A DNA stretch of 64,000 bases from Amblyornis subalaris (taxonomy: Eukaryota; Chordata; Aves; Passeriformes; Ptilonorhynchidae). The translations under genes and the position numbers were made by a program. This document shows, piece by piece, positions 23,401 to 37,428 of the stretch. The notes beneath the pieces were generated by a model, which did not search any database, was not told where the DNA came from, and worked only from the letters and a program-made list of their open reading frames with translations. Location of the stretch: the NCBI GenBank assembly GCA_018881555.1, contig JACAXG010000106.1, forward strand, positions 1,426,001 through 1,490,000, given 5' to 3'. How positions within the stretch are numbered: position 1 is the stretch's first letter; each line of letters starts with the position of its first letter.

Positions 23401-25442
23401 TAATTGACTAACAAATCTACAAATGGTGTTTTTCCTTACATCTGACCATGCTGTGCACTTCCCATAATTTCTTTGTGCTAACACATTTTCTGACTGATGG
23501 CATCTGATGCGCGCAGTCCCCACTGCCAGTCGGGGTGTAGACGATGCGCTCCAGATGTGCAGTGCAGGATCGCTGTCCTGCAGCAAAAAGTCCTTCTGTT
23601 CCCATCTGGAAGAATATTTAACTTTGAGCAGGGCAGTGATGGTTGCAAAGAATTCCTCTTTTCCTCGGTGTGTATGAAAGCCTGAGAATTTTAGGTTATA
23701 AATAAGCAGCTTAGAAAAACCCCCAATTTTCTGCCACNTTATCTTCAGGTTAGTCATCATCTCTTCTCTTAACCCAAGGTCAAGCCAACAAAAGCATTTG
23801 GTTTATTCCTGCACCATGGATGCTTCCAGCTTAGAACCCATCTTAAACTGCAATCCTTTGGGAATTTCATTGTTCCATGTACGTTTNTGCTGATGTACTA
23901 TTAATACTGTTCGGGCTACTTGTTTGGATTGGATCTCCTAAATTCCCAACTATGCATGGGAGTAGCAGACATTATATAGAGAAAAAGGAAGCTGAACACA
24001 AGCACAAGGGTTTGTTTTAATTGTCTAGGAATTTGTCTCTCATTCCAAGATGGCTGNGTGTGGTATTTCGTTAACGAAACAAAATGAAGGTTGCACCACA
24101 ACTTGGCCTTGTCGACTTTAAAGTGCACGAAATCTCACCAGCCCTTCAGTGAGCGTGGGGTACATTTGAGCAGAAGAAGGCAGATTTAGTGAGGATCTGG
24201 ACCAATTGATGTTTTTTTGGCAGAAACAATAGAAAACATATTACACTGTGTTTTTATGTTTGTTTCCTCACACTGTGTGGTTTTGTCTGGTTTCTCTGCA
24301 AGCAAGGTTCAAGCTGGCGAGCCACACAGTTTCCTTTTGATTTCTTTGTTGTTCGTTTATTGGAATTCGAGATTGGAAGCAGATACAGTGGATGCAAACC
24401 NAAGTGAGCCAAAATGTTTTCAGTCTGCCTGTGCAGCCCTGCTTGAAAGCTCAAGTCATTGAATTTTATACAGCAGCGATATTAAGCTAATTCTTCCAAC
24501 TCTTCTGGAATGTATATTTCCATTAGGATGGATGTATTCACATAAACTAGTTATTTTAATATTCTTCTGAACTGGAATGCAATTACTCACTCAAATTAGC
24601 CTTTCAAAATATTGACTAAAGGGGTTATGACATCCTGATCCTTCATGAGGCTGTGGTCAAAAATTCAAAGTTTGTCAAGATTCAAGATGCAGGCACATGA
24701 AATGGAGTATAAATGCAGGTTATGTATACTCCATCTGCAGCAATAATATTTTAAAAACTTAATCAGTATAATACTGCTTGACAGAATAGCACAAGATAAA
24801 CTAATATTTTCAGTTCAATTGCATAAAGGCAGTTTAAAAATAGGCCTTACCATTTGATCATGCATTATTTTCCCTATGAAAGAACATGTGGAAANGGTAA
24901 GAAATGATAATCCAACATAAAACATACAAATGTACAAATTTTATCCAAATGCTCTAGACAAGCCAATATGGCAACCAGTATAACATAGTCTGCTGCTCAC
25001 TAGCATGCTTTCAGCATCAGTTCTCAGGTGTTTTTTTAACGTTTAAATATATTTGATGTCCACATAGTGGTCCAGACAAAACACTGGGGCACCAGTGCCT
25101 TCACATCCAAAGCTGTTNTTTAGCATCTGGCTCCCACCTGCCCACTTAACATAATTACTCGACATCAAACACTGTTTTGCTCATCTCCAGACTTCAAAGC
25201 CTCAAAGGACAGTCCTTGTGCTTCTCTAAGAGCCTGCCCTGTTCATGACTGGCAGTGGTGATGGCACTGGCACCATCACCCACATGGTGCAGGAGGGTGA
25301 TGGGGGGCTGTGAGACCCAGTGGCTTTCCCCCCATGTACGTGTAGTGGGAAGCTCAGGATATTTTTCCTGATTTATTTNCTTAAAGAGCATAAAAAAGAC
25401 CCTTGTCACAGGTAAGAGGACCAGAGTGCTTGTTCTGGTGTC
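20479..25442. other. Intron stretch without genes
   Basis: No supported gene. At 20611-20750 seven CpG sites sit in otherwise AT-rich, complex sequence. The 131-codon minus-strand frame at 23365-23760 has an internal 'n' and no recognisable product. Confidence 0.6.
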
Positions 25443-25478
25443 TGTCCCACTTTGTGTACTTGTCCCACTTTGTGTACT
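25443..25478. repeat. Perfect 18-bp tandem duplication
   Basis: TGTCCCACTTTGTGTACT occurs at 25443-25460 and again at 25461-25478 without a mismatch, suggesting a recent slippage event. Confidence 0.95.
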
Positions 25479-25670
25479 TTTCCTGCTTCCTTATCCAGAT
25501 GACTTGCTGTGAACAAATGTGCTGAGCCTTATCTTTTGTTGGAATAAAACACTAAGATCTCCATCCTTCTAGCCCTAGAGACACCTTTTGTAGTCTTCAA
25601 CCCTGAGTTTGTGAGTTGTGTTAGGGAGCTGCCTGGTTCAGTCAGGCTCATCCCTTCCCATTTGGTTGGA

Positions 25671-25690
25671 GATCCTCCAGGATCCTCCAG
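25671..25690. repeat. Perfect 10-bp tandem duplication
   Basis: GATCCTCCAG occurs twice in direct succession. Confidence 0.9.
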
Positions 25691-27400
25691 GTTGTTGTGA
25701 CNTGGAGCTGCTCTCACTTGGAGCTCCCACTTCATATTCACCACGTGCAATAGCACTGCCCTTCCTCAGCTTCACAGGAATTGGGGAACACTCCTAGAAA
25801 TACACAGGTGGTCAGAGGGAAAAGAGGAGTTTCCGTGGCCATTCCTCTTTGGAGTGTTTTAGCTCACATCACAGCTCTCCTCACCACAGAATTCCTGAGC
25901 TTGAGCTCACGATGCTCTTTCCCAGGTGGCACAGAAGCCGTGTCGTGGTGGGCATGCCTGGCACACCTGCTGTGAGAATTGAGAATTAAAAATCTTGCGA
26001 ATTAAAAATCTGACTTTCAGAAATTAGACCCAGACTGTGAAAATATGCAGAGTAAACAGATCTCAGAGAACAGAAGCCGCAGGTAAATCATCTGCTTTGT
26101 GTTTTTTCTAGATATGCTTTGTTATGGAGGTGTTGCTCTTTCTTATTTTTGTCGCTTTCCTCTAACTNGTGGTGATTTAGAGATGTTATTTAGATGTTGT
26201 TTTGCAATGCAAAATGTGTAATCCTCAAAAAATGCNAAAGCAAAACTTTCCTTAAAATGTTATACTTACTTTTCCTGCATAGATTAATGTGTCAGACGAA
26301 TGATAAATACCAACAGTGTTTTCAGAGCAAAAATACTTTAGATAAAGGGCAGAAACAAAGAAAATGCNTTGGGATAGGAGTGAGTTAAGAGTCTTTGGTA
26401 GCGATTATTCTGCCAGTCCAAATAATGACTAATTACCACGGCAATCCTTATGTTCTGTGCCATACGGACCCCACCATTCCTACTTAAAAACACTAATGGC
26501 AAATATACATTGCAAACAGATGCCATGTGCACATATCATCTGAAAAGGCTTTCAGGAAAACAACGTTGCCGGTCTTTGGATGGAAGCAGAGCAGTTGCGC
26601 CGCAGGATGGCAGAGCACCAGTGATTCCCATCCCACAAGAGACTCCCCATCTGTGCCACCACTGCAGGAGGACTGGGGATGGAGTGAGAGAGAAAAGCCT
26701 GGCTCGGGTTTGAGCANGAATCATCCTCTCCAGGTAGAGCTTTTCCGTGCCACGAGCACACCTTGGTCTTAGAATATTAAGTCTGGACAGACTGAGCTGC
26801 TTCTAATTAGCTCCGAGCCTGTGGTGGTCCTCAGCTGCTGGGGAACAGCTTTGGAACCCAGAGTGCTGGTTAGTTTAGGGTCTCTATCTGAGATACTGTC
26901 TGGAGGAATGGTGTTTAAGGTCTGTCCAACTCCAGAAATTGATTTCCCTCTGCATGTTTCAAGGTAGGTTCAGCTCAGCTCAGCCTGTGTGTTGCTGGCT
27001 GGACCACGAGAGCCCCTGCCAGCTCTGGTCACCTTCAGGGAGCTCTGAAATAACAAAGGAAAATCACAGATTTCCAACCCAGCTGCACTGGGAATGGGGA
27101 GAAGGAGGAGAGTGCTGTGAATTGCCTCAACTGGTACCCTGGTACAGCCCTGGGACGGGCAGGTGTCTCCCTGGATTAGGGCTCCTGGGGGGGCTGCAGC
27201 TGCTCCCATAATCCCACCCTTCTGCCATTCCTGCAGAGGCTCACTGCAGAACTTTGACTTCTCTAATGAGTAACTTTAGGAGGGAAAACAAGCCTGGAGA
27301 AAAGAGATATATTTTGAACTGCAAAGGGCCGGCAATTTGAAAATGTGGAGTTAAATTTTGGAAAGCGAGGGGCATCCATACTTTTCAGAACCCTTTGCTA

Positions 27401-27466
27401 GGAAAGGAAAGTAAAGAAAAGGGGAAAAGAGAAAGGAAAGAAGGAGAAAGGAAAGGGGGAAAAAAA
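27401..27466 (+). repeat. Homopurine tract
   Basis: About 66 bp of A and G with one pyrimidine, in GGAAA and GAAAG patterns. Such tracts can adopt triplex structure, but no function can be read from the sequence. Confidence 0.85.
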
Positions 27467-29664
27467 TACTTTGGCCTACAAATGATTGCTCTGGATCTTA
27501 TCACTGCCTGCTGGGTTTAACCACCATGAAAGCTCAAGTGAGAAATGAGTACAAAAGTCTCCTTAGTCCTGATCCCAGAGATGAGGGGGTTTGGTCCAGA
27601 GAGGCTGCATGAATGCTGAGCCTACTGAGGACCTGCCAGCCTGTCCCTCCTGTCCCACGACACAGCCCAGCCATGCTCCTGGCAGCACCGAGTGGTGCTG
27701 GGATTTGGGAATGTTGCAGGCACAATCGCTGCCAGGAGAAGTCCAGGGACGCATCCGTGTTTGCTCAGCAGCCACGGCCAGTGGCACAGCTCTGCCACTT
27801 GACACATCACAAGACAAACATGTCAGGAGAGAATGGATATGTTTGAAAATCAGTCTGTGAGCAGCTTTCAGTGTTAGCAAAGTTTATTTCTGGTTTTTCT
27901 GCCATTTTCCTGCGTTGCGAATTTAGAGGAATTAAGGTATTCTCTTTCATAGGCATCCAATTCTAAGAAAAAATCCTTAATAATATGAGTCTTTGTATCT
28001 CATAAATGCTGATGAAAATTATTTCTAACAATTTTCCAATTATTTCTAACTGCTTCTGGTAGGTTGATACAACCACTGCAGTGTCAGGGCATGTATAACC
28101 CTGAATCCATGGTAATTCCTGAAGCATCACGAGATTTTGATTGATGAAACATGGCCAATGACTCACCAGCTTAGATGCAGTAAACATCTGAAGGAAAAGA
28201 TGTATTTTTTCTTAAAATATGAAGTTTTGGGGGCTCTGAAAGAGAAAGGCCTACTGTGACATTTTAATTGCACAAACAGATATCCTTAAAATATGAAAAC
28301 ATTTTAAAATCTGATCTTAGAATTCCTCTGGCTACCTGTCCCTCTGTCCTGCATGTTAGTCCTACATTTTTATTGCTTTATTGCTCTTCTGCTGGGCCCT
28401 TCAGAATCATGCTTATGTTACACATTCCTCTAGACAGTCTTTCACACTTCATAAGGCTCTGAACTATCATTAATTAGGAGGCATTTCCTCTTGAAAGTCC
28501 CCTACGTCTCTCTGATGGCGCATGAAGAGAGAGATATATCCTCACCAAGTGAATGGTTTCTCCCTGTTGGTCATTATCCCTGCGGGACAGTGACATCTGT
28601 CCTGGTGTCACTGACCATGGGCACACAGAGTGAGCTTACAGAAAATGTTTGCCCAAAGGTAAAGAGGTGTTCACTTTCTGTATGAGTTTACATGGAATAT
28701 CTGTGCTCAGTCAAGCCCTTCTCATAATACTTACAGCTTCAATAATCTCTCCAATTATTTTTTTCAGCAAATCCCATTATTTATATTTCAAGTTTAGCCT
28801 TCTTTTTATTTTTTTTTATAAGAGGTACAACAGTGAATATGAAATGTTATTATTTTCAATGCATTGAATGCTTAAGCTGCATGCCTTTTTTTTTTTTTTC
28901 CATGGATTAACTTCTGTATCAAAACAGTGCTGGATCATTTACATTATTAATACTTTTTTTAATGCTTCTCTGTATGGGGGAAAAGCACCTGGCCTCATCA
29001 CTTTATGCATAGGCTAAAGCCCAATGCAGAAAGCTCAGCCTTCTTTTGTAGGGCTTGAAGACATTTATCTATGCTATGTGTGTTCGGATACTTAGGAATC
29101 TCTTCTATCTCTCCCCCAGGGCCTTACGGGACATTTTCCATGTATATCTTAGTGGGATTGTTCAGCACCGTGTCCATTCCATCTACCTCCAACTTCACCT
29201 GAAGGGCAAAATCCTTAAGATCTTGACACAATACTGATAAATACATGGAATTATTAAAGTTGCCATCTCAGCAGAATAGGATTGCTGCCGCCTTTGTTCT
29301 CGGGGGAATACATATTTCACCCAGTAGCAAGACACCCAACTGCTGCAACAATCAGAACTCTCTGAAATGCCTTTAAGCTAATCATCTTTGAACATAAGCC
29401 TTTGTTGTTAAATCAGGGACCTTCTAGATGCAAGGCACAGAAACCTTTTTTGTTTTTTCTCCACCTTGCACAAAACAGCTTTAAGCCTGTCACCGCTGAC
29501 AGTAAGGTTCAGTGATCTGTCAACATTCACCCCTGATAAAGACAGTGAGAGAAATCCGTGGCTCTGGAGAGTTCAGTAGAGACCAAACAGTATGTTTGCA
29601 AAAGAGCATTTTTATATGTTTTCTTGTGACAGCACTAGTTTAACAGAAAATAGTTGGAGTGTGC

Positions 29665-29722
29665 CAAAAGAAAAAAAAAAAAAAGGGTAAAAGAGAAAGA
29701 AAAGAAAAAAATAGAAAAAAAG
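29665..29722 (+). repeat. A-rich purine tract
   Basis: A run of A is followed by GGGTAAAAGAGAAAGAAAAG-type sequence; nearly all purine. Confidence 0.85.
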
Positions 29723-32700
29723 ACAGAAGTAGTAAGTTAGGCTAGCATGACATGATGGATCTGGGCTATGACAAACAGAATTGGAAAAAAACTTCCCTGG
29801 GGACCAACTATAGCAGGTTTGCTGAATTGTATTTCTTGATTTCTTACTGTGCAACAGTGCTTTTTAGTGTTAGATTGACTAGGCTTCAGAATATTTTTAA
29901 AATTGTACAAATCAAAATCCATGTAGCTTAAAAATGAAAGATGTAAAAGGTTTAGGAGTTTGATGTATTGAAAGGCATTCTGTATTCCCTCATGTGAGTA
30001 TTAAATGTACACTTTGTCTGTTTGATGAATTTTAAATCTTTGTGGATTGCAATGTGCACCGCAGCAGGTTAGGGGGTATAAACCTTGTCTGAAGGAAAGT
30101 GTAAAGGATGGGCAGTGGTCAGGCTTCAAACTAAGCTATTCTTCACTTTTCCTGGTTTTCCTAAGTGCTGCAATATGCACCAAATCCAATTTATAGAGAG
30201 CTAAGTAAGAGCACTTGGGGAAAAAAAAAAATCTTGAAATATTCTTCTTGGAACCAACTAACCCTGACTACATTAAATGCAGGGAGTTCTCATCTTGTTT
30301 TAATTTTGGTGCAATATGAAAAAACAAGGAGATATTTATGGAGAAAGGACAGGCTGAAGGGATCAGAATATTTTGGAATAATAAATGCCTTTATTCAAAC
30401 CTACTGTCATGTCAAACAAGGGTCTTGCTTGGTGACAAGCTAAGTGAGGACAAAAGGCTTTAGGGGCTTGAAAAATGTCATTAGATGACATTGATCTCAA
30501 AACCTCTGGTTTCTAGGTACATCAACAGAGAGCTGGCATAGCAGGCCTGTGACACAAACTGGGTTTTACTGGGTCCTGTCATCTCTCTCAATTCAATTCT
30601 GCCTTCTGGTGATGGAAATCTCTCCCCCACCATGGCAGCATTTTCTACAACACACAGAGTGCTCATGAGCACAAAACACTAAGACATGAAGTGATAGTTA
30701 TTAAACCTAAACAAAATACCCTATCTGTGCTTTAATGGGGATGGGTTTGGATGTGTGTTTCACATGTATATCAAGTAAAAGTAAGAAGCTGGTGTTGTTT
30801 GGGAGGGANAGCTGGATTGGAAGGAGTAGAGGNTGAGGGTGAAGTAGGGAAGATCAGCCCAAACCTTTCTGTGACTGTTATTTTTCAAATCAAAANAAAT
30901 TAGTTCCCATTTCCTCGCTCCTCTTCAGAAGCTCCCTTTCCTTTTGGCTTTAATGTTTAAATATTTACCCCAACCTGAGCTTCTGATATTAAATTTTGAA
31001 TTCTTTGGGGATTTTGAGAAAGAGAGACTCACGATTGAGCTCTCAGACAAAAATTTTGTGATCACATGGAAACCTAATGGTAGGTGCAGGCCTGAGCCTG
31101 GACAGACATCAAGAGGTGATGAATGTGTACAGGACTTTAATTTTTCAGCTGTCACTATGAACATTAACTGATTATTCTTCAGAGCAATTTCCAGAAAGGC
31201 TTCACCACATTTGTTCACAGTTGGGGAAATCAAAGATGTAAATATAAAGCCAGGAATCAGGTAAATTGTTAAAATTTCTGTTCCTAGATCCAAGGCCATG
31301 TAGCCCCTACAAGGTAATGGGGATTGTGTCTGCAGCTGAAGTATCCCAGATCAGGGGCTGCTTTAGTTCAGTGTCTAATAAGGCATTAAAAAAAATAAAT
31401 AACTGCACCAGCAATAACTTTTAAGGGACATAAAAAGTCATCTCCCTTCCATGACCTTCCAGCCTGTATCATCAAAGGTCACCTGTGAGATTAGAAGCAA
31501 ATTCTGGACTCTGTGAGGGGGATAGTGGTGCTGTTGCCAATTGCTTTGACTCGCATTATCAGCCATGGTGCTGCCAATCACTCTGCTGATGCCTGTCAGG
31601 TTTCCACTGCTGCCAAGCAGAATGTAAAATTGACAGGGAATATTACAGCGCTCGTCAAAAACTGTGAGATACCTCTGCCTTGGGGAGAGCAGGCACCTGT
31701 GGTTACAGACAAGGATCAAGGCTCGGGAACACTTCGTTGCTCCCTTTACATTTTTTGAAACTTAATAATTTTAGAAGTGAAGTGCACAGTTCACCCATAT
31801 TGAGATTCTGATTATGAAATTGATATTTCCACAGATTGAGCTAACATCCAATATGCTTTCCAATGCAAGGCTCAAGCAAGAGATGTGAAATAAAATCAAA
31901 ATGGGATTAAATTTTTTGACAGTGGGAACAATGCTCGTTAATTCTGTAGTCTAAAGTTTTGAGTGGCTGATCTGTATCTTTTTATAATATGCACTGTGGT
32001 CAGTTCCAAAAATCTGTCTACATGTTTCTTTTCTATTTGACATGGTTTCTCCAATTTCAGGAAGTTCTCTTCCACCTACTGCTGTATTTTTGGGTCTTAC
32101 TGCACAAACCCAGGGCTTGTATTTGTAGGGCCATCTCGAGAGTGGTTCATTAATCATCTGTAAAGGGTAGGGTTTCACAAATGCNATATACACAAAACAT
32201 ACAGCCAGCTGGACTTCTGGGTTTCCAACAGGACAATGACATGCCAGAAATACTTCGCCATTACAACCTGACACTAGGTTTTCTGCGGAACAGAGAAGAC
32301 TCATGAATACATTCAAGAGAAGTCAATAGCTTGTGCAGCTATCGAGAATTATTTAATTAAATCTGGAAGCTTTCGAGGAAGCCATAAAAATGAGGTTAAT
32401 ATGTCAGACTAATAAATTCTATATAATTAAGCTCCCCAAATATAGAAATTTCAGAATACGATGCTAAACATATCACAGTAGGGACATCAATTTATTTAAT
32501 CTTAACATTGTTGCATTGTCTCCATGAACTTCCATTGGTGTCACAATAAGATTATTATGACAGCACCATTAAGCCCCATTCAAATGAATGGGGAATTAGT
32601 GTCATGATGGAAACAGCTGCAGCTAAGAGCTGCTGTCTATGATCAGCAGTTATTTTCAAAAAGTCAGATATTTTGCTATTACAACAATTATATTTTGTCT

Positions 32701-34716
32701 TTAAATAGGTATTTAGCACAAGGGAGAAACCTGGGTTTTCCAGGCACAGTGAAAACCAACACAACGAAATGGGAACCGTGTGGCTATTTAAGTTATCCCA
32801 CAAAATCTTCATTATTCCATCTCTGTTTGTAATATTTCTCCTGACGTGGATAAAGCCTTGACTGAACAACACATTGCTAGATTTTAGGGCTGTCAGTCGA
32901 TAACTTGCATGTTGTCAAGAGTCTCTGCTTAGTCCATTGTCCACCTTCTTCTTTCCTAGAGGACAGAGAGTAAAAGACTTTTTGTCAATCACAGCACACA
33001 CAGTGAGGGTAGGATGGGGATCACACCAATGACAAGAAAAAGTGAATTTAATGACTTAGAGTACTGTGAGCCCTTTCTTTTCTACCTGTCCACCCTATGT
33101 CACCTTCCATCCTTAGTCTCCACCTGCCTTTCCATGTGTTGAGAGAGCACTTCCACTAAAAGCTCCCATCTCCCAGCATTACATATCACAACTTTTCTTA
33201 AATTCTCACGGATTCAATAGTAACTTTAGGATTTCAAACTCTTTAAACAGGTTTTCCCTCATCTATTAAACACCGAGATCTCTGCAGATTTGGAAGGAAA
33301 CGTATTTAGATTTATGGCGATATATTTCACATATATTCTGCTGTTTAATAGAAAATGAAAATATTTTATTGATAACGCCAAAAAGAAAGTTGAGAGCTCT
33401 TTATGCAAAGATGCATGTCTGAAGCGTATCTATCCATATCTAAAAGATAATTCTCCATGCTTTCCAGGGCAGATGTAGTTAAGTCTGCATGTTTCAGGAC
33501 CAAAGTAAAAGGCTAGACATATTTAATATTTTTAAGCTCTAGGCTGGGGGGTGTTGCAGAGTGGTTTTTTGGAAGTCCATGTTGGTTTATGTTTAATATT
33601 ATAAGTAGCTCTTTGAGTGACATCACAATCTAATGGATTTTTCACGTTTAAGCAGAAGAATAGTTTTTCTTCATAATGAAGACTTCAACTTATAACTTAA
33701 GTAGTTAGAAATACTTGGTACCTGTGTACCAGTTCCCATTCTGTCCCAAGGAATTCGGGGATTACTGCGGTAATACACAGTTTCATGGCAAAACCTTTTT
33801 TCCCCTCGCGCAAGGGGCATGCCCCGTCAGTCATCACCTATGCAGATCCTTTCTCACACGGCCCAACCTGCTGCAGCAATCCTGAGTCCTGCACTTCAAA
33901 TAGTTCACATTGCTGAAACTTGGGAGGTCAGTTCAATCATTCCTGCTGTGCTCCTAGGAGAACACCAGTAACGTGAGACTCCCCGTCCTATCCCGGGGCC
34001 TCGGGGAACAACGGCTCCTCTGTGCGAATGGAAAGCAAGCACCTGTTGTAAACAAATTAAACATTTAAAAAAAAAAAAAATACAAATATTAATACCTGCC
34101 AAAATTGTGCCAATCAAAGGGAACCAGTTGGTGGCAGAAAGTACAATAGAAGATATGTTCTAAGTAGGTATACTGTCCATCTCTGGTGTGAGCATTCTTT
34201 GATGAAAAGGCAGCTTGTTTGGGATACCTAGATTGAATTTCTTGTAAGGCAGCTGCTTTGGAGGATATAAGATATTTCTCTCAGCCACCTGTTTCCTTTT
34301 ATTGTGTTAGTATTTGAGTTTGTTGGGCCAGCCCATGTGAAGAGATAAGGCAGAGTTGCTGTATTTTGTTTAGAAGGGCATACTTGTTCACGCTCTTAAA
34401 CCTTAGTGGAAGGAGTTCAGCAGGGCAGCCCCATGTGAGCTGGAGGAAAGAGCTGCTTTTGTTCCCAGCTTCGGTTTTTTGTGGGTTTGTGTCCTTGCCT
34501 TGACTTCGGAAAAGAGTTAAAATACTTTTATCTTTTCAAGCATTTGCAAAACAGAAGAGAGGGAAAAAAATCTGGACTTTACGGTGGAGAAGTATCCATC
34601 ACTGCTCTTCAGCCCAGCACCGTGTCTCAGCATTGCTTATGCTTTGTGTGGTCCTTTATACCAAAACAGACTGAGTACTTCTCTTCTTATGTGTTATGTT
34701 TGATATATATTGATGT

Positions 34717-34907
34717 ATTCTTCCCTGTGAGGGTGGTGAGGCCCTGGCACAGGTTTCCCAGAGAAGCTGTGGCTCTGGAAGTGTCCAAGGCCAGGTTGGA
34801 CAGGTTTTGGAGCAACCTGGTCAAGTGGAAGGTGTTCCTGCCCACGGCAGGGGGTGGGATGAGACGATCTCTAAGGTCCTTTCCAATCTAAATCATTTTA
34901 TGACTCT
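34717..34907 (+). mobile_element. CR1 LINE fragment, 3' end, 5'-truncated
   Basis: The order is standard: ATTCTTCCCTGTGAGGGTGG, GTGAGGCCCTGGCACAGG, AAGCTGTGGCTCTGGAAGTG, CCAAGGCCAGGTTGGACAGG, GAGCAACCTGGTCAAGTGG, then TTTCCAATCTAAATCATTTT and ATGACTC. The 'ccccatcc' block of other copies is deleted after GTGGCT. Confidence 0.95.
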
Positions 34908-37263
34908 CTAATAATTTCCCCCTGCCTTGATGAATGCTCATTTCAGGTGTATTGTAAGAGCAGAACAAGTGCTCGGTGTGAGGGATGGGGTTGGGTCAAT
35001 ATCTGTTAATGATTGTGACAAAGGAGCTCAAAGTGCTGCACCAACACCTGTGTAGCTGTAAACAGGAATTTTTTTTTATTTTTGATAACTTAAAGCGTGC
35101 TTGGCAATGTTGAGCAATACCCCCAGATTTTTAGATGGAGAAGCAGTTAAACCATATTTCCTTCTTTGCAGGAGTATTACCATACATTACTGGTAAAGTG
35201 TTGTAAGACAAGAGAACTGTTGAGAGTAAAATAACATTCAGACTCCAGTGAAAACANTCCTCCCATGTACATCACAAATTCAGGATACAGGAAGAAGGTT
35301 AAATGCTAACTCTTTATTGAAGTGTTGTCTACATCAATTTTCCAAAACAACAACCAAAAACCCCACAGTTGGGCATTTAAAAATATGAATGTTGCAGCAC
35401 AATTGCAGTTATTTTTATTAGGGTACCTGATCTCTGCCTATTGACACAGGTGGTGTCTTCTGATTGAATTAATGTTCATTACCTTAAAAAAAAATCCACC
35501 CCTACATAAACAAACAAAGCGAAGAACCATTAATTTTCTCCAACTGTTTTTAATGCTTTAAAAATCCCAAAGCCCTTCCCTCTGCTGCTTCTGGTTCTTG
35601 ATAAAATCATGCAAACACAGCCAGTTTGATGCTATTTTTTTGTTTACAGTATTTCTGTGTTGTTTTGGTTAACAGAATGAAAAACAGCACAGTTAGACTA
35701 CAAGTAAAAATGTTTTATTCTTAGTTTGTTTCATCAATAAAAGCTGACATTTTTGCAAGAAAGATGTTATACTATTGGAATTAACTCTTAGTCAATTGTA
35801 AATAATTGTATTATATTGGTATGTTATCATGAAGATTAGAAATCATTTCCTACAGAATCATGTTCCTGCTTTCTCAGCACTGTTTCAATTGAAAGGAATT
35901 TGAATGAAGTGCATCTCATTACTAACATAAAGTAGATGGAGCTTGAATAATTTTTATATTTATTTTCCATAGATAGCTATTACATTTCTTATCCTATCCA
36001 TCCAAATTTTATAAAATAAATTGTTTTAATCCGTTTTTTGGAGAGAAGCAATGAATTTGTTTTTGCAGAAGTAATACATCTGAATATATTGTAATATGCA
36101 TAAAAATCTGTTAACACAGTTATTTATACAAAAAGTGTAGCTGCCTTACCTTTGATTTAATTTACATACTTTATTTGCCTTCTGACAAGTTCTTCCCTTG
36201 CCTTTTTTTATTTATGTGCCAAAAATATGTCTTTTCAGATAAGTCAACTAAAACTTTAATGTATTGTATATTTTAAAACTACATAAAATGTTTTATGCAT
36301 TCGCTAGTTTTTTCCCACAAGCATTTGTTAAAGGTGATGCTATATCAAGATTAGACATGTTTTACCACTGATAACAGTATAATGACATTGTATTTCTTAA
36401 ATATTATGAGCAAATAGATGTGTTCTATTTTAAAGCCGAAGCTGACATTTAGGTTGAATTATCAAGCATTNAAAAAAAAATAAAAGAAAGGGAAAAAAAA
36501 AAAATTCTTTATTACTCGAAGGTCAAAACTTTGGCAGCCTTCGTTTTATTTTTAAATATAAGAATTCAGGCCCACACCCTNAGAAAGAATTTGATGCATT
36601 TGCTTTAAGTATGTGAAAGATGTGAGCGACATAATTATTTTTCCATTCAAATGTGGAAAACAATAAAAGTTTCCCATATGTAGTTCATAGGCTGTAACTC
36701 ACATCNCTCAGCACTAAAGCAATAAGCAATAGAGTGTTGATACAAAGAGCTCCAACTCTGGAAATATCAGCTTAACCCTTGCTGGTCTCTCCCCGCACTT
36801 TGCTACTGTAAACACGGTTCGAATTTACATAAGCCACCATTCATATTCTTGTGAGTTGATAATATAAATAATGCAGAAAATCTCATTCACTTCCCTAAAT
36901 TATGCTAGTCATTACAGATGATTCATGTAAGTATTAATCTCTTGGATGTGGCAGAAAACCAGGGAGGAGAAACTACCTATCATATCATTTGCAGTTAAGA
37001 ACCTGCTGCGTATCTCTGAGCTTTGCTTGAAATGCTTTGCAGTAATTGGGTGTGCATCTTTCCGCTCTCCTGTAATCCAAGTGGCAATATGGGTTTCTCT
37101 GTGATTTCCTCCTGCTAGAAAATGCAATTTGTGGAAAGATGCTGAAGCAACAACAAGCCTGGGGGCAGAGTGGTGTCCTGCATGCAAGTTTGAGGAAAAC
37201 AGCTATAAATCTCTTTATTTGTTGTGTGATGAGGGGATAGACTGGGAAAGAAAATGCTTAAAT
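34908..37263. other. AT-rich intron stretch without genes
   Basis: No supported gene. It is strongly AT-rich between 35290 and 36560, with an A-rich patch at 36471-36505. The part at 36580-36900 is complex and repeat-free by eye. The 91-codon minus-strand frame at 36912-37187 has no recognisable product. Confidence 0.6.
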
Positions 37264-37428
37264 CATAGAATCACAGAATCCTAGAATGGCTTGGCTTGGC
37301 AGGGACCTTAAAGCTCATCTCATTCCAACCTCTTCCATGGGCAGGGACACCTTCCACTAGACCAGGTTGCTCCAAGCCCTATCCAACCTGGCCTTGAACA
37401 CTTCCAGGGGTGGGGCAGCCACAGCTTC
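37264..37428 (-). mobile_element. CR1 LINE fragment, 3' end, 5'-truncated
   Basis: The reverse-oriented tail TCATAGAATCACAGAATCCT, with more than one tail octamer, is followed by GGCAGGGACCTTAAAGCTCA, CACCTTCCACTAGACCAGG, CCAACCTGGCCTTGAACACT and GGGGCAGCCACAGCTT. It is one of the best-preserved copies in the window. Confidence 0.95.

Larger units (their letters stand above)
25691..34716. other. Intron stretch without genes
   Basis: No supported gene. The part from 26500 to 27830 is somewhat GC-richer and shows overlapping frames of 60-105 codons on both strands, none recognisable. Purine tracts lie at 27401-27466 and 29665-29722, a run of 14 T at 28886-28899, and a run of 14 A at 34067-34080. 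A possible weak CR1 tail lies at about 30850-30885. The minus-strand frames at 30925-31299 (124 codons) and 31951-32316 (121 codons) are discussed under findings or rejections. Confidence 0.55.

Noticed and set aside
30850..30885. Possible ninth CR1 tail (AGCCCAAACCTTTCTGTGAC)
   Set aside because: Only about 20 bases resemble the CR1 end and the upstream text contains 'n' and no CR1 blocks. Too short to call.
34481..34891. 136-codon plus-strand open frame
   Set aside because: Its second half is CR1 3' sequence read in an arbitrary frame; no known domain.
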